A DNA stretch of 64,000 nucleotides from Bifidobacterium miconis (GTDB lineage Bacteria > Actinomycetota > Actinomycetes > Actinomycetales > Bifidobacteriaceae). The notes below the pieces were generated by a model. The model was given only the letters and a program-made list of their open reading frames with translations. It made no database searches and was not told the origin of the DNA. The stretch is taken from assembly GCF_019331735.1 (NCBI RefSeq), contig NZ_JAHBBH010000013.1, positions 1-64,000 on the forward strand, read 5' to 3'. The translations under genes and the position numbers were made by a program. Position 1 is the first letter of the stretch; each line of letters starts with the position of its first letter. This document shows positions 17,298-30,097 of the stretch, piece by piece.

Positions 17298-19133
17298 CTA
17301 CAGCGACGCCGCGATCGCCTCGTTCACTCGGCGGCGCGCCTCGAGCAGCCACCGCATGCCATGCGGCCAGTCGCGGAAGGCAAGCGGCCGTTCAAGCCCC
17401 TGTTCCAGCAGGTCGACCACCGCCTGATGCCCGATCATCGATTCGAGCAGGCGGCAGGCGCGCAGATCATCCAACGCCTCCTGCATCACCATCAGGCGAA
17501 TCGACTCCTCCGGCTCGCCGTCACGGCCCGGATATACGGCGAACGAGTCGCCCGCGGGGAACGCGTCGCCGGCGCCGGTCTCCTGATAGGGGTCGATCGC
17601 ACGCGTCGAATTCGCGGTGTTGTAGAAGTTGTATCCCCAGTGCAGGAAGCCGGCCATATCGTATTTGAACAGCAGGAAACCAAGGATTCGGTTGCGGTAC
17701 GAGGGCATCGACATGAAGCGATTCGGCACGTCGATGTTCTGCGCGCAGCAGTAATACGTCCACAGGTCGGGCACGTTCGCGTCGATGAAGTCGTCGACCG
17801 TGTCCTCGCAGGGTACCGGCCGCTCGCACACGCCTTGCCTCCAATAGGCGATGTCGCTGAGGGCGTCGATGATCGGATACCCTTCGAGCAGCGGCGCCAC
17901 CAGGCGTTTTGCGGCGAGGTAGCTGTCGAGATGCTCGGCGCGAGGCTCGTCGGAGATGTGAAAATAGGTGTCCTGCGCGATGCCGAGCGCGTGCAGATGC
18001 TCGTCCAGCTTCGGCAGGAACGCGCGCAGGAACGCCGGGTAGCCGTCGCGCTCGTCGGTGGCGGAGTGTTCCCAGCCGAATACGCGGCGAATTTCGCCGT
18101 CAACGTTCGCGACGATCTTCGGCGGGTGCGCGGCGCCCCACTGCGTGAATAGGTGGCTCATCTCGAACTGCTTCACGCCGCAACGCCGGCACGTCGCCAC
18201 CCAGCGGTCAAACAGCGTGAAGTCGAAGCCCCAAACCGGTTCGTCGCCTTCGTTGCCTTTGCCGCCGTTGCCGCCGGGCAATCTCGTCACGCCGATCAGC
18301 TGCGTGGTCGTACGCTCACCGCCCGGCACCGTGTCCAGCGGCGGAGTGAACAGCGGAGTAAGGATCATCGTCACTCCGCGACGGACCGCCGTGCGCACGA
18401 AGCGTTCGAGAATGCGCCAATGCTCTTCGGAGAATACGGGAACGCCATAATAATCGGCCAGGCAGTCGGCATAGAGCCATTCGGTGAAAACCAGACCCTG
18501 TTCGGGCAGGTCGCGGGCGATAACGCGCACGTCAAGGGTTTGCGATTCGACGACATTGCCTCGCGCGTCGGCGACGTCGATGCGCAGCGGAAGCGTACGG
18601 ACCGGCGACGCCGCGGGAACGGCGGCTTGCGCGTCTGCCGTCGGCGGTTCATCCACCGACGGCAGTTCGACGTCCACCCACAGCGAGCGCCACTGCCCCG
18701 GCATCGCAATGACCTCGACGGCCGGGCCCGCAGCGGCGGCCGCGGCGTTCACGCAAGGTTCGACATCGCGCAGCAGATCGGGGTACAGGCCGGGCTCTGT
18801 GGAGATATAGGCGTCGTCGACCTGCTGGTAGGCGGGGAAGGTGACCGGCACGTTCTCGACGCGACGGATGCGCGCGCGTCCGGCAAGCGGGCCGGATACT
18901 GTCACGCGCATCGCGGGATTGGACGGATTCGCCGCCCCGTCCGGCACGTCCTTGCGCACGTCGGCACCTATATAACGGTATGCGATCTGAAACGACACCG
19001 TCTCGCCGCCGAGTCCTTCGAGCTCGCGGATCGGCGGCATATCGTCCGGTGTCACGGCAACGGCGTCGTCTGCGAACGTCCGTAGAAAGACCTTTTCCAA
19101 CGAGCCTACGATCCTGATGTCGAAAGCGGGCAT
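17298..19133 (-). CDS. DUF4091-type protein, probably glycan-related
   Basis: The protein has 611 residues from the ATG at 19133 (GGAAAGGAACACGCAC leader). The N-terminal ~200 residues look like a beta-sandwich. The remainder has TIM-barrel character with WLYADCLADYYGVPVFSEEHW, FEMSHLFTQWGA, and the signature YFHISDEPRAEHLDSY that is typical of DUF4091 proteins. The C-terminal part ends WGYNFYN then DPYQETGAGDAFPAGDSFAVYPGRDGEPEESIRLMVMQEALDD, as in glycoside-hydrolase-like members. No signal peptide is seen, so it may be cytoplasmic. The family lacks a settled activity; a role on host or plant glycans is a guess. No transporter or regulator adjoins it. Confidence 0.75.
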   Translation of the reverse strand: MPAFDIRIVGSLEKVFLRTFADDAVAVTPDDMPPIRELEGLGGETVSFQIAYRYIGADVRKDVPDGAANPSNPAMRVTVSGPLAGRARIRRVENVPVTFPAYQQVDDAYISTEPGLYPDLLRDVEPCVNAAAAAAGPAVEVIAMPGQWRSLWVDVELPSVDEPPTADAQAAVPAASPVRTLPLRIDVADARGNVVESQTLDVRVIARDLPEQGLVFTEWLYADCLADYYGVPVFSEEHWRILERFVRTAVRRGVTMILTPLFTPPLDTVPGGERTTTQLIGVTRLPGGNGGKGNEGDEPVWGFDFTLFDRWVATCRRCGVKQFEMSHLFTQWGAAHPPKIVANVDGEIRRVFGWEHSATDERDGYPAFLRAFLPKLDEHLHALGIAQDTYFHISDEPRAEHLDSYLAAKRLVAPLLEGYPIIDALSDIAYWRQGVCERPVPCEDTVDDFIDANVPDLWTYYCCAQNIDVPNRFMSMPSYRNRILGFLLFKYDMAGFLHWGYNFYNTANSTRAIDPYQETGAGDAFPAGDSFAVYPGRDGEPEESIRLMVMQEALDDLRACRLLESMIGHQAVVDLLEQGLERPLAFRDWPHGMRWLLEARRRVNEAIAASL

Positions 19134-19451
19134 GTGCGTGTTCCTTTCCCGTGCCGGGCGTCCCTGCGCCGGCCGTATGACGCCATCGTCGTTCGTCGCC
19201 CATCGTGTATGAACGTCTTCATCGTAGCATCGGGATGGTATCGCAATCATGGCCGCGATCCTATCCATCGCGGCGCGGAACCACCGCCCGGGAATCGAGC
19301 CGGGCAATGGTCCGGGAGCCGTCCGTCGTCAGGGAAATCATCGGTTCATACCACGCCGATCCGCGACGCGCCAGACCAAAACCGGGCCGATTCGCCGTTT
19401 CTGTGCGATTTCGTTACGACAATGTCCATGTAACGGCATAGCGTCAAAAAC

Positions 19452-19547
19452 GTAATGCAGGGGAACCCGGTAATCAACGGCCGGGTTGAGAGTGGCGTGA
19501 GCCTGACCCTTGGAACCTGTTGGTTGAGACCATCGTAGGGAGCAGCG
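19452..19547 (+). promoter_or_regulatory. TPP riboswitch (THI element) upstream of thiM
   Basis: The conserved THI-box pieces occur in order: GCAGGGGAACCCGG (from 19458), GGGTTGAGAGTGGCGTGAG (19483-19501), CTGACCCTTGGAACCTG (19503-19519), then a terminal stem running to the GGGAG ribosome site of thiM. Binding of thiamine pyrophosphate would be expected to hide the thiM ribosome site or stop transcription. The 316-bp gap before it, back to the DUF4091 start at 19133, must hold divergent promoters, but no clear -35/-10 pair could be assigned. Confidence 0.93.
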
Positions 19548-19549
19548 AT

Positions 19550-23175
<3,626 letters not shown>

Positions 23176-23259
23176 CGAGTAGCGTAAGGCACAACGCGTG
23201 TGCGGCGGCCGCGGTCCACGACGACGCGGCCGCCGCACGTCGTAGGAAAGGAACCTCAC

Positions 23260-24120
23260 ATGACCACAACCCTCATCCCCGTGCTGGCGATCTCCGGTTC
23301 GGATTCGTCGGGCGGCGCGGGCGCGCAGGCCGATCTCAAGACCATGCTCGCCAACGGCGTGTTCGGCATGAGCGCGATCACCGCGATCACCGCGCAGAAC
23401 ACGCTCGGCGTGACCGGCGTGCAGAACATCACGCCCGACATGGTCGCCGCGCAGATCGACGCCGTGTACGCGGACATTCCGCCGCAGGCCATCAAAATCG
23501 GCATGGTCTCCTCCGCCGACCTCATCAACGCGATCGCCGACCGGCTTGAGGCGCATCACGCGACCAACGTCGTGCTCGACCCGGTCATGGTCGCCACGTC
23601 CGGTGCGAAGCTCATCGACGACGACGCGATCGCCGCGCTCACCACGCGGCTGTTCCCGTTGGCCACGGTCATCACGCCGAACATTCCCGAAACGGAAGTG
23701 CTGCTCGAACTGCTCGCGCACCGCGACGCGACGCTGGACACCGACAAGTGGGCCGAAACCGCGGAACAGTCGGCCACCATCGCCGACGAGGCCGCGATGG
23801 AGTCGGCCGGACGCGCGATCGCCGGCCATTTCGGCTGCGCGGCGCTCGTCAAGGGCGGTCACGGCGTGGCCGACGCGAACGACCTCTTGGCCGAGCCGGA
23901 CGGCACGGTCACGTGGATCGACGGCGTGCGCGTGGACAATCCGAACACACACGGCACCGGCTGCACGCTCTCGTCGGCAATCGCGTCGAATCTGGCAAAA
24001 GGCGATACGCTGGAACAGGCGATCCGCCACGCGAAGGACTATCTGACCGGCGCGCTCAACGCCCAGCTCGATCTGGGCCACGGCTCCGGCCCGATGGACC
24101 ACGCGTGGGCGTGGCGTTAA
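23260..24120 (+). CDS. thiD: Hydroxymethylpyrimidine (phosphate) kinase
   Basis: This 286-residue ribokinase-fold enzyme converts HMP and HMP-P to HMP-PP for thiamine assembly. [20 protein letters not shown] is the ThiD substrate loop, [15 protein letters not shown] and [12 protein letters not shown] are family blocks, and [16 protein letters not shown] holds the catalytic anion hole. GGAAAGGAACCTCAC precedes the ATG at 23260. It follows thiEC by 84 bases on the same strand. A perfect 10-bp hairpin lies just after the stop. Confidence 0.95.
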   Translation: MTTTLIPVLAISGSDSSGGAGAQADLKTMLANGVFGMSAITAITAQNTLGVTGVQNITPDMVAAQIDAVYADIPPQAIKIGMVSSADLINAIADRLEAHHATNVVLDPVMVATSGAKLIDDDAIAALTTRLFPLATVITPNIPETEVLLELLAHRDATLDTDKWAETAEQSATIADEAAMESAGRAIAGHFGCAALVKGGHGVADANDLLAEPDGTVTWIDGVRVDNPNTHGTGCTLSSAIASNLAKGDTLEQAIRHAKDYLTGALNAQLDLGHGSGPMDHAWAWR

Positions 24121-24122
24121 GC

Positions 24123-24143
24123 GTGAAGCCCAGTGGGCTTCAC
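24123..24143 (+). terminator. Hairpin after thiD
   Basis: GTGAAGCCCA-G-TGGGCTTCAC is a perfect palindrome one base after the thiD stop. There is no U tract, so it may protect the 3' end of the mRNA rather than fully terminate before the next gene. Confidence 0.4.
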
Positions 24144-24259
24144 GTAGGCGAGCCCTGAGCGAGGCGAAAGCTGAGCGAAGGCAGACATCAGTCGCGCCCG
24201 AAGCGCGTCCATAATTGCAGGACCGTGGCGTTAAGGCATATATACAAGGAGTGAACCAC

Positions 24260-24628
24260 ATGACATTCGACCGCAACGCAGTCAAGCAGGAAGTCCCGAT
24301 CGACCCGGAGACCGGCAAGCCGTATCTCAACACGGTGGCCGCGATCCAGGTGTCGGCGCACGGCACCGGTTCCGAGGTGTCGCCGTACGTGGCGCAGGCC
24401 ATTGCGGTGATCCGCGAGTCGGGACTGCCGCAGGAGACCAACGCGCTGTTCACCGACGTGGAGGGCGATCTGGATGATGTGCTGAAGGTGGCCGGGGACG
24501 CGGCCAAGAAGCTTGCCATGCAGGGCTACCGCACGAGCCTCGTGCTGCACATGGACATCCGCCCTGGTTTCACGGGCCAGCTGACCGAGAAGCCGGCGCT
24601 GGTCGACAAGATTCTGGGCGATAAGTGA
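24260..24628 (+). CDS. MTH1187/YkoF-family thiamine-binding protein
   Basis: This 122-residue ferredoxin-like protein belongs to the COG0011 thiamine-binding family. The conserved pieces are VAAIQVSAHGTGSEVSPYVAQAIAVIRESGL, TNALFTDVEGDLDDVLKVAGDA and RTSLVLHMDIR. Members bind thiamine or HMP and are thought to buffer or hand over the vitamin; no enzyme activity is known. The ATG at 24260 follows CAAGGAGTGAACCAC. Its place after thiD supports a role in thiamine metabolism. Confidence 0.88.
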   Translation: MTFDRNAVKQEVPIDPETGKPYLNTVAAIQVSAHGTGSEVSPYVAQAIAVIRESGLPQETNALFTDVEGDLDDVLKVAGDAAKKLAMQGYRTSLVLHMDIRPGFTGQLTEKPALVDKILGDK

Positions 24629-24644
24629 CGTCTGCCGGTTTTTG

Positions 24645-24679
24645 GGTTCCCGGGATTCGCAGCAACAATCCCGGGAACC
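24645..24679 (+). terminator. Perfect 13-bp hairpin closing the thiamine locus
   Basis: GGTTCCCGGGATT (24645-24657) pairs with AATCCCGGGAACC (24667-24679), starting 16 bases after the preceding stop. It probably ends the thiamine transcript. The remaining ~200 bases before the MFS gene must contain that gene's promoter, but no clear hexamers were found. Confidence 0.6.
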
Positions 24680-24882
24680 GGCACACGCCGGCACACACCA
24701 GCACACTCTCCAGACGTCCACTATGTGACCGCCATCACATATTTCCAAGAGACAAACCTAAGGTATCTGTCAGGTTTTCCCAGCCACACAATGGCCGGCG
24801 AACGGATTCAAGGCAACGTCGCGCGACCACACAATGGGAGCGCAGTCGCAGCCAAGAGTCGACATATAAGAGGTTTGCAATC

Positions 24883-26274
24883 ATGACTGCTGCTTCCCAG
24901 CAGATCCCCGCCACGGCCGCCGCCGCAAGCGCTCAGGCCGGCGAGACCGGCGCCGCCGATCAGGCGCACATCCAAGACATCATCTCGCGCGTGGACCGCG
25001 CCCACGAAACCCCGATGTTCCATCGCATCGTCGCGCTCGTCGCGGCCGGCATGCTCATGGACAGCATTGACGTGTACATCGGTTCCGCCGTCGCGTCCAG
25101 CGCGCTGGCCACCGGCTGGTCCACCGTCAAGCAGAATTCGACGTTCATGTCGGCCGGCTTCCTCGGCCTGCTCATCGGCTCCCTGCTGGCCGGCTTCGTC
25201 GGCGATCTCAAGGGCCGCCGCGTCGCCTACCAGATCAACCTGCTGCTGTTCGGCGGCTTCACGTTCCTCGGCGCGTTCGCCCCGAACATGGCCGTGCTCT
25301 CCCTGTGCCGCTTGGGCGCGGGCCTCGGCCTTGGCGCCGAGATCGTGACCGGATTCGCCATGGTCAACGAGTTCGCCCCGATGAACCGCCGCGGCCACTG
25401 GTGCGCGATCGTCTCGCTCGTCGCCAACTGCGGCGTGCCGATCGCCATGCTGCTGTGCGCGGCCATCATCCCGCATTTCACCTGGCGCCCGCTGTTCGTC
25501 GGCATCGGCGTGGTGGCCGCCGTGATCTGGTGGCTGCGCCGCGACATCCCCGAATCCCCGCGTTGGCTCGCCGTGCACGGCCGCTATGACGAAGCGGACA
25601 AGATCGTGAAGGAAATGGAGGCCAACGGTTCCGAACCGGCCGCCGCCAACGCCGCGGCCACCGCCGCCGACGCGGCCGCGCAGAGCCGCAACGCGGGCGG
25701 CCGTTCGCTGGGCATCTGCCTGCTCGTGGCGATCGTGGCCGTGGGCGCGACCAACGTGTGCTCGTACGCGTTCACCTCGTGGGTGCCGACGATCCTCGTC
25801 AAGCGCGGCATCAACCTGTCCTCGTCGCTGACCACGTCCACGCTCATGATGCTCGGCGCCCCGGTCGGCTGCCTGATCGGCTCGCTGCTCATCGACCGCA
25901 TCGGCCGCAAGCGCACGATCGTGCCCGCGTTCCTGTTCACCGGCGTGTTCGGCATGGCGTACGCGTTCCAGACTTCGACCGCCGGCGCGATCATCGTCGG
26001 CTTCCTGCTCATGATGTGCCTCTACACGCTCATGGCATCGGTCGTGGCCGTGTATGCACCTGAACTGTTCGCCACCAAGGTCCGCTTCCGCTGCGTGGGC
26101 CTTGCAAACGCGATCGCCAAGCTGCTCAACGTGCTGATGCCTATGGTGGTGGGCTGGATGCTCACCGCGCTCGGCGCGACGTCGATCTTCGTGTCGATCA
26201 GCGTGATCGCGATCTTCTCGATGCTCATCGTCGGCTTCTTCGGCGCGGAGACCTCGCAGCGCTCCGTCGGCTGA
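24883..26274 (+). CDS. MFS transporter of the metabolite:H+ symporter type
   Basis: The protein has 463 residues and about 12 membrane segments. The N-terminal ~40 residues are soluble and alanine-rich. Segment 1 contains MLMDSIDVYIGSAV. The MFS motif A appears in both halves (GDLKGRRVAYQIN and IDRIGRKRTI), and ESPRWLAVHGR is the sugar/aromatic-acid transporter motif before the central loop. It resembles NiaP-, aromatic-acid- or metabolite/H+ symporter-like carriers. It follows the thiamine genes but has no riboswitch and sits behind a hairpin, so thiamine transport is not implied. The ATG at 24883 follows AGAGG; earlier in-frame starts give non-transporter sequence. Confidence 0.87.
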   Translation: MTAASQQIPATAAAASAQAGETGAADQAHIQDIISRVDRAHETPMFHRIVALVAAGMLMDSIDVYIGSAVASSALATGWSTVKQNSTFMSAGFLGLLIGSLLAGFVGDLKGRRVAYQINLLLFGGFTFLGAFAPNMAVLSLCRLGAGLGLGAEIVTGFAMVNEFAPMNRRGHWCAIVSLVANCGVPIAMLLCAAIIPHFTWRPLFVGIGVVAAVIWWLRRDIPESPRWLAVHGRYDEADKIVKEMEANGSEPAAANAAATAADAAAQSRNAGGRSLGICLLVAIVAVGATNVCSYAFTSWVPTILVKRGINLSSSLTTSTLMMLGAPVGCLIGSLLIDRIGRKRTIVPAFLFTGVFGMAYAFQTSTAGAIIVGFLLMMCLYTLMASVVAVYAPELFATKVRFRCVGLANAIAKLLNVLMPMVVGWMLTALGATSIFVSISVIAIFSMLIVGFFGAETSQRSVG

Positions 26275-26287
26275 TCGCCGGTTCCTC

Positions 26288-26337
26288 GTGGCAGAAAGGG
26301 CTCGCTGACGGGTGCGTCAGCGAGCCCTTTCTGCCAC
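26288..26337. terminator. 23-bp perfect-stem terminator after the MFS gene
   Basis: GTGGCAGAAAGGGCTCGCTG continues to 26310 and pairs perfectly with 26315-26337 across a 4-base loop. It lies 14 bases after the MFS stop. The internal AAAGGG/CCCTTT arms give it short A/T tracts. Confidence 0.75.
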
Positions 26338-26353
26338 TGGTGGTGGGGCAAAC

Positions 26354-26399
26354 CTTGGGTTATACACGCTGAGCCACTAGCCGGCGTGTATAACCCAAG
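26354..26399. terminator. 16-bp hairpin between convergent genes, after serK
   Basis: CTTGGGTTATACACGC (26354-26369) pairs perfectly with GCGTGTATAACCCAAG (26384-26399). It lies 34 bases past the end of the minus-strand kinase gene and downstream of the MFS terminator, so it probably serves the kinase transcript. Confidence 0.65.
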
Positions 26400-26432
26400 A
26401 TACCGGCGGGGTGCAACCCACGGATACACCAT

Positions 26433-27995
26433 CTACCGCAATGGAATCACTACGGACAGCGTCCACTCGCCGGTCTGCGCATCGATGTCGAGCATGCCGC
26501 CGCGCGTGACGACCCGTGACCGATACCGGTTGAGCCCAGTGCCGAGCGACAGACCCGCTTCGGACGACGAATCGCGGTCCAGCGCCGTGTCCACGAGCGC
26601 GATCTGCACGGCGTCGCGGCCGATGCCGATCGTGAGCACGTAGCCGCCGGCCGGGTCGGCGTGTTTGGCGATGTTGCCGTAGAGTTCCTCAAGCAGTCCG
26701 GCGAACAGATCGTCCGGTTGCGCCGTGTCGTTCGCGTTGGAGACGATCGTCTGCCCGTCGAAGCCGAGTTCGGCGAGCCGATGATCGCCGGCTCGCGCGA
26801 TCGCGCGCAGTTGCGCGGCGAGCGGACAGTCGGCACGGTCAATGCTCGGATTGATGACGGACGGATGCGACGACGCTGGACTTGGACCAGCAAAAGTCGA
26901 CCGCTGACGTCCGGAGTTCCGGCCGCCGATCGATGATGGTGATGCTGCTGATGGTGATGTCGTCGACGTCGACGGTTCCGTTGCAATGTCGCCAATATCG
27001 CCCGACCGCACGTCGTCCGTCGCCGTCGATGCGTGCGGATCGTCGCCGTCGCGTCCTTCGATGACGCCGATGACCTGATGCGTGCGGTCGAGCGCGCCGG
27101 AGGCGACGTCGCGCAGTTCGTGCAGCTCCTCGATGCTGGGCGACTTGCCGTCCGCGATATCCTTGTCGAATCGCAGGATGAGATAAGCGAGATCGTTCGA
27201 CACGTAGTCGTGGATGTCCTGCGCGGCGCGGGCGCGTTGGCGGCGGTACGCAAGCTCCATTTGTGCCGCGTGACGTTCGTGGTTCCAGCGTGCGGCCATG
27301 CCGCCGAGCAGGAATCCGGCGAACAGGATGATGACCGGTGCCACGCCGGACATGGCGACCGTGCCGAGCAGCACGTGGCGGTCACTGCCGGAGCCAGACG
27401 ACTCGCCGCCGGCCGACTCGTCACTCGCGCCACCGTTCGCGCCACCGATCGAATCGTTGGTCGGAGCATCGTCGTTGCCGGAATCGGCGGAACCGTCAGC
27501 ATCGGCATCGGATGAATCGGCGGTGCTGGAATCGGAGGAACCGCCGCTGTCCGTGAGGCTGTTCGCGCTGCGGCTACCACCGCTCCCGCTCCCCCACTGC
27601 GGCACGGCCACGCCGCCGGCCGTGAACAGCCACGCCGCCAGCGCGATAACCGCGATCGCCACCGCCGCCCGCCGGTTGACGTATCCGAACACGGCGACCG
27701 CGATGAGTACCGCAACCAGCGCGGCGGACGGCATGGTCACCGGAGCAAAGCACAGCACTGTCCACAGCAAGACGACCGCGAGCCCGCCGCTGACCGGCCG
27801 GAACGCCATGCCGATCACGGCCGCGGCGAACACGAACGCGCACGCCGCACTCACAATCGCCATGCCGTCAAACGTCAGCGCGACCAGCGTTTCCATCGTG
27901 CACGCTAACGCTACGATCAGCACCGCGATCAGCAGCCATGCGTTGGTCACACGCCGGTCGGCGTCGGCCAGCCGCCTGCACCATGCCGTCATCAT
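26433..27995 (-). CDS. serK: Sensor histidine kinase of the serpin locus (SerK-like)
   Basis: The protein has 520 residues. Four or five hydrophobic segments occupy about 18-128. A low-complexity Ser/Asp/Gly-rich stretch (about 135-205), probably outside the cell, is followed by another membrane segment (~208-232). The HisKA_3-type dimerisation helix has H262 in RAAQDIHDYVSNDLAYLILRFD. The ATP-binding domain keeps the N box LEELYGNIAKHADP and the G box SLGTGLNRYRSRV. The kinase and the regulator 69 bases upstream form one minus-strand unit diverging from the serpin. In Bifidobacterium breve a SerRK system beside a serpin gene is known to control protease-induced serpin expression, hence the symbol. 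Confidence 0.82.
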   Translation of the reverse strand: MMTAWCRRLADADRRVTNAWLLIAVLIVALACTMETLVALTFDGMAIVSAACAFVFAAAVIGMAFRPVSGGLAVVLLWTVLCFAPVTMPSAALVAVLIAVAVFGYVNRRAAVAIAVIALAAWLFTAGGVAVPQWGSGSGGSRSANSLTDSGGSSDSSTADSSDADADGSADSGNDDAPTNDSIGGANGGASDESAGGESSGSGSDRHVLLGTVAMSGVAPVIILFAGFLLGGMAARWNHERHAAQMELAYRRQRARAAQDIHDYVSNDLAYLILRFDKDIADGKSPSIEELHELRDVASGALDRTHQVIGVIEGRDGDDPHASTATDDVRSGDIGDIATEPSTSTTSPSAASPSSIGGRNSGRQRSTFAGPSPASSHPSVINPSIDRADCPLAAQLRAIARAGDHRLAELGFDGQTIVSNANDTAQPDDLFAGLLEELYGNIAKHADPAGGYVLTIGIGRDAVQIALVDTALDRDSSSEAGLSLGTGLNRYRSRVVTRGGMLDIDAQTGEWTLSVVIPLR

Positions 27996-28064
27996 TCCGT
28001 CACCCCGCTTTCCGTATCGTCAGCATCGTTCGTGTCGTCAGTAGCGTTCGTATCGTCCGCATCA

Positions 28065-28751
28065 TCAGAAAACATGCCGCCGCACGCAGATCGAGATCGC
28101 ATGGGCGCGGCTGCGAGCGCCGAGCTTGGCGAGCGCACGCCGTTCGAACGTGGCGACGGTGGGCGTGCCGACGCCGAGCCGGTCCGCGATCTCGCGCGTG
28201 GTCAGTCCGTCCGCGTAGAGGCGCAGCACGTCGCGCTCCTTGGGCGAGAGCGCGCCGCGGCCGCCGCCAGTGTCGTATGACGCGTCTTCGAGCAGCGTGT
28301 GCGCTTCGGCCGCGTCAAGGAACAACGGCTGCGGCTCGGAATCGTTGTTCGTTGCCAGTCCGCGGGCCGCGCGCCGGATCGCCGCGGCCATGCCGGCGAG
28401 GTCGGTTTTGCCGACGAGCGCCTGCATGCCGCAGCGCACGGCCTCGTCATGGAACGACGCGACCGCATACGATGTCACGCCGACGACGCCCACGTCGGCT
28501 CGCTTGACGCGGATCGCCCGGCAGACCTCGGTGCCGGGCACGTCGTTCATCGACATGTCGGTGACGAGCACGTCCGGCCGTTGCGTTCTGCTGAGACACC
28601 GGCTGATCGCGACCGCGCCGAGCTCGCACGTCCAGGCCACGTCGAACCGTGCGTCCATGCGCGCGATCATCGTCGACAGCACGGCGACCGCGTACGGATC
28701 GTTGTCGACGATGCCAATGCGAATACGCGCGTTTGCACCAGCCTCGTCCAT
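28065..28751 (-). CDS. serR: LuxR-type response regulator of the serpin locus (SerR-like)
   Basis: The protein has 228 residues from the ATG at 28751 (GGGGAGG leader). The receiver domain has acidic residues D16/D18 in GIVDNDPYAVAVL, phosphoacceptor D65 in DVLVTDMSMNDVPG, and the lysine in ALVGKTDLAGM. The C-terminal LuxR helix-turn-helix LSPKERDVLRLYADGLTTREIADRLGVGTPTVATFERRAL is complete. It should be phosphorylated by the adjacent kinase and activate the divergent membrane protein-serpin pair by analogy with SerR of B. breve. The divergent intergenic space is 28752-28990; no clear direct repeat for LuxR binding was identified. Confidence 0.84.
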   Translation of the reverse strand: MDEAGANARIRIGIVDNDPYAVAVLSTMIARMDARFDVAWTCELGAVAISRCLSRTQRPDVLVTDMSMNDVPGTEVCRAIRVKRADVGVVGVTSYAVASFHDEAVRCGMQALVGKTDLAGMAAAIRRAARGLATNNDSEPQPLFLDAAEAHTLLEDASYDTGGGRGALSPKERDVLRLYADGLTTREIADRLGVGTPTVATFERRALAKLGARSRAHAISICVRRHVF

Positions 28752-28990
28752 ATGCACCTCCCCTTCGTCCATCATGCACACCCGCGCGGCCGCGTCGTCG
28801 CGCCGCGTCATGCGGGCTATGACATCCATCATTCCACCGATCGCGCGTGTTCCATACTGGAATTACCGCAACACGCCGGTGCGCGTGGCGGTAGTGGCGC
28901 CGCGGCGTCCGGTCCGACGACCGCGACCGCTTCCCCGCACCGGCTTGGACGGCCGACCGTAGTCATCCGGCGGCCGGAAAGGAGGCCCTC

Positions 28991-30097
28991 ATGACCTCGG
29001 TACATATCGATCCCGCCACCAGAGACCCGCGCACGGCGCGTTTCACGCATGGTTTCACGCAATGGTTCGCGCAGCAATGCTCGTGGAACCGCGCGCATTG
29101 GATCGGCGTCATCGCGCTGGGCGGGCTGCTGTGGCTGACCGCATACTATTACCGTTATGCCGCGTTTCTGCCGGAACTCGGCGACCGGCAGGTTCCCGAC
29201 GGCTTCATCTGGCTGCCGATGATGGCGATCCTCTGGCCGGCCGGACTGGCGTTGGCGAATTTGATTCTCGGCTCGATCCGTTCCGGTTCACTCTCGTTTC
29301 CGCTGGCAAGTGCCCTGATGGGCCCGCTCGGCTTCGGTTGGTCGCACTTGCGCATGGTCGGCTACGTCGAATACCGCCGGTGGCCTGATTGGCTGACGTT
29401 GATGCGCGCGCACGGCGGCGAACTGCTGGTGCAAACGTTGTACGGCAGTGCGGTGCTGCTGCTTGCGTATGCAGTCGTGGCGTTCTCCGGCTATGCGATC
29501 GGCCGCTACGGGTTGCGCAGGCTGTTTCTCGCCCCGCCGCCGACAAGCGCGAGCGGCCGGATGCTCGCATGGGCGCGGCGTGACGCGGTGCGGTTCGGCT
29601 GCTGGCTGACGCTGGTAGTCATGTATGGTCTGATCCTCGCGTTCACGCTCATTCGCGGCGAATGGGTGATGGTCGGCGCGCTGACGATCAATTTCGCCGT
29701 ACCTCCGGTGCTGCTGGTAACGTGCGGCGCATACGCGAGTCGCGACGCGGTGATGCCGGCTGGACGACGCCGTGCACGACGGTCCGCCGACGTACGGCTC
29801 GATTGGCTGCGGTCGCTGTTCTTCCCCGCAATCGGCGCGCTGATCGGCGCCGTGGCGGTGTTCGTATTGTCCGCGCCGTATCAGGACGAATGCCCAATCA
29901 ACGGCGTGTGCACGCCGATCGGCGGCGGCTGGTTCATCGACTGGACCGCGCTGGTCGACATGGTGCCGCAGTTTCTGGTGATGTATCTCGTCGCCGGCTA
30001 TCTCGGCTACATCGCGGTGCTGTCCGCACGGCTCATCGCCCGCGCTCTTCGCAATTTCCGCAATCGTATGGCTTCTCAGGGAAAGGAACGGTCATGA
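28991..30097 (+). CDS. Multi-spanning membrane protein preceding the serpin
   Basis: This 368-residue protein of unknown function has about seven hydrophobic segments (for example WIGVIALGGLLWLTAYYY, LYGSAVLLLAYAVVAFSGYAIG, LTLVVMYGLILAFTLI, FPAIGALIGAVAVFVLSA and FLVMYLVAGYLGYIAVLSA). No catalytic motif is recognised. AAAGGAGGCCCTC precedes the ATG. Its stop overlaps the serpin start as ATGA, so the two are translationally coupled. Known bifidobacterial serpin loci also carry a membrane protein with the serpin, so it may help sense, anchor or protect. This is inference from position only. Confidence 0.75.
   Translation: MTSVHIDPATRDPRTARFTHGFTQWFAQQCSWNRAHWIGVIALGGLLWLTAYYYRYAAFLPELGDRQVPDGFIWLPMMAILWPAGLALANLILGSIRSGSLSFPLASALMGPLGFGWSHLRMVGYVEYRRWPDWLTLMRAHGGELLVQTLYGSAVLLLAYAVVAFSGYAIGRYGLRRLFLAPPPTSASGRMLAWARRDAVRFGCWLTLVVMYGLILAFTLIRGEWVMVGALTINFAVPPVLLVTCGAYASRDAVMPAGRRRARRSADVRLDWLRSLFFPAIGALIGAVAVFVLSAPYQDECPINGVCTPIGGGWFIDWTALVDMVPQFLVMYLVAGYLGYIAVLSARLIARALRNFRNRMASQGKERS

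Noticed and set aside
19280..19310. tRNA-like T-arm (CCCGG, CTCGATTC, CCGGG on the minus strand)
   Set aside because: The loop has eight bases, no TTC-A-type T loop in the right frame, and no acceptor or anticodon stem could be built around it.
26450..27715. Possible frameshift in the kinase because of its Ser/Asp-rich DNA
   Set aside because: The frame runs without break from the membrane segments through the H box to the G box.
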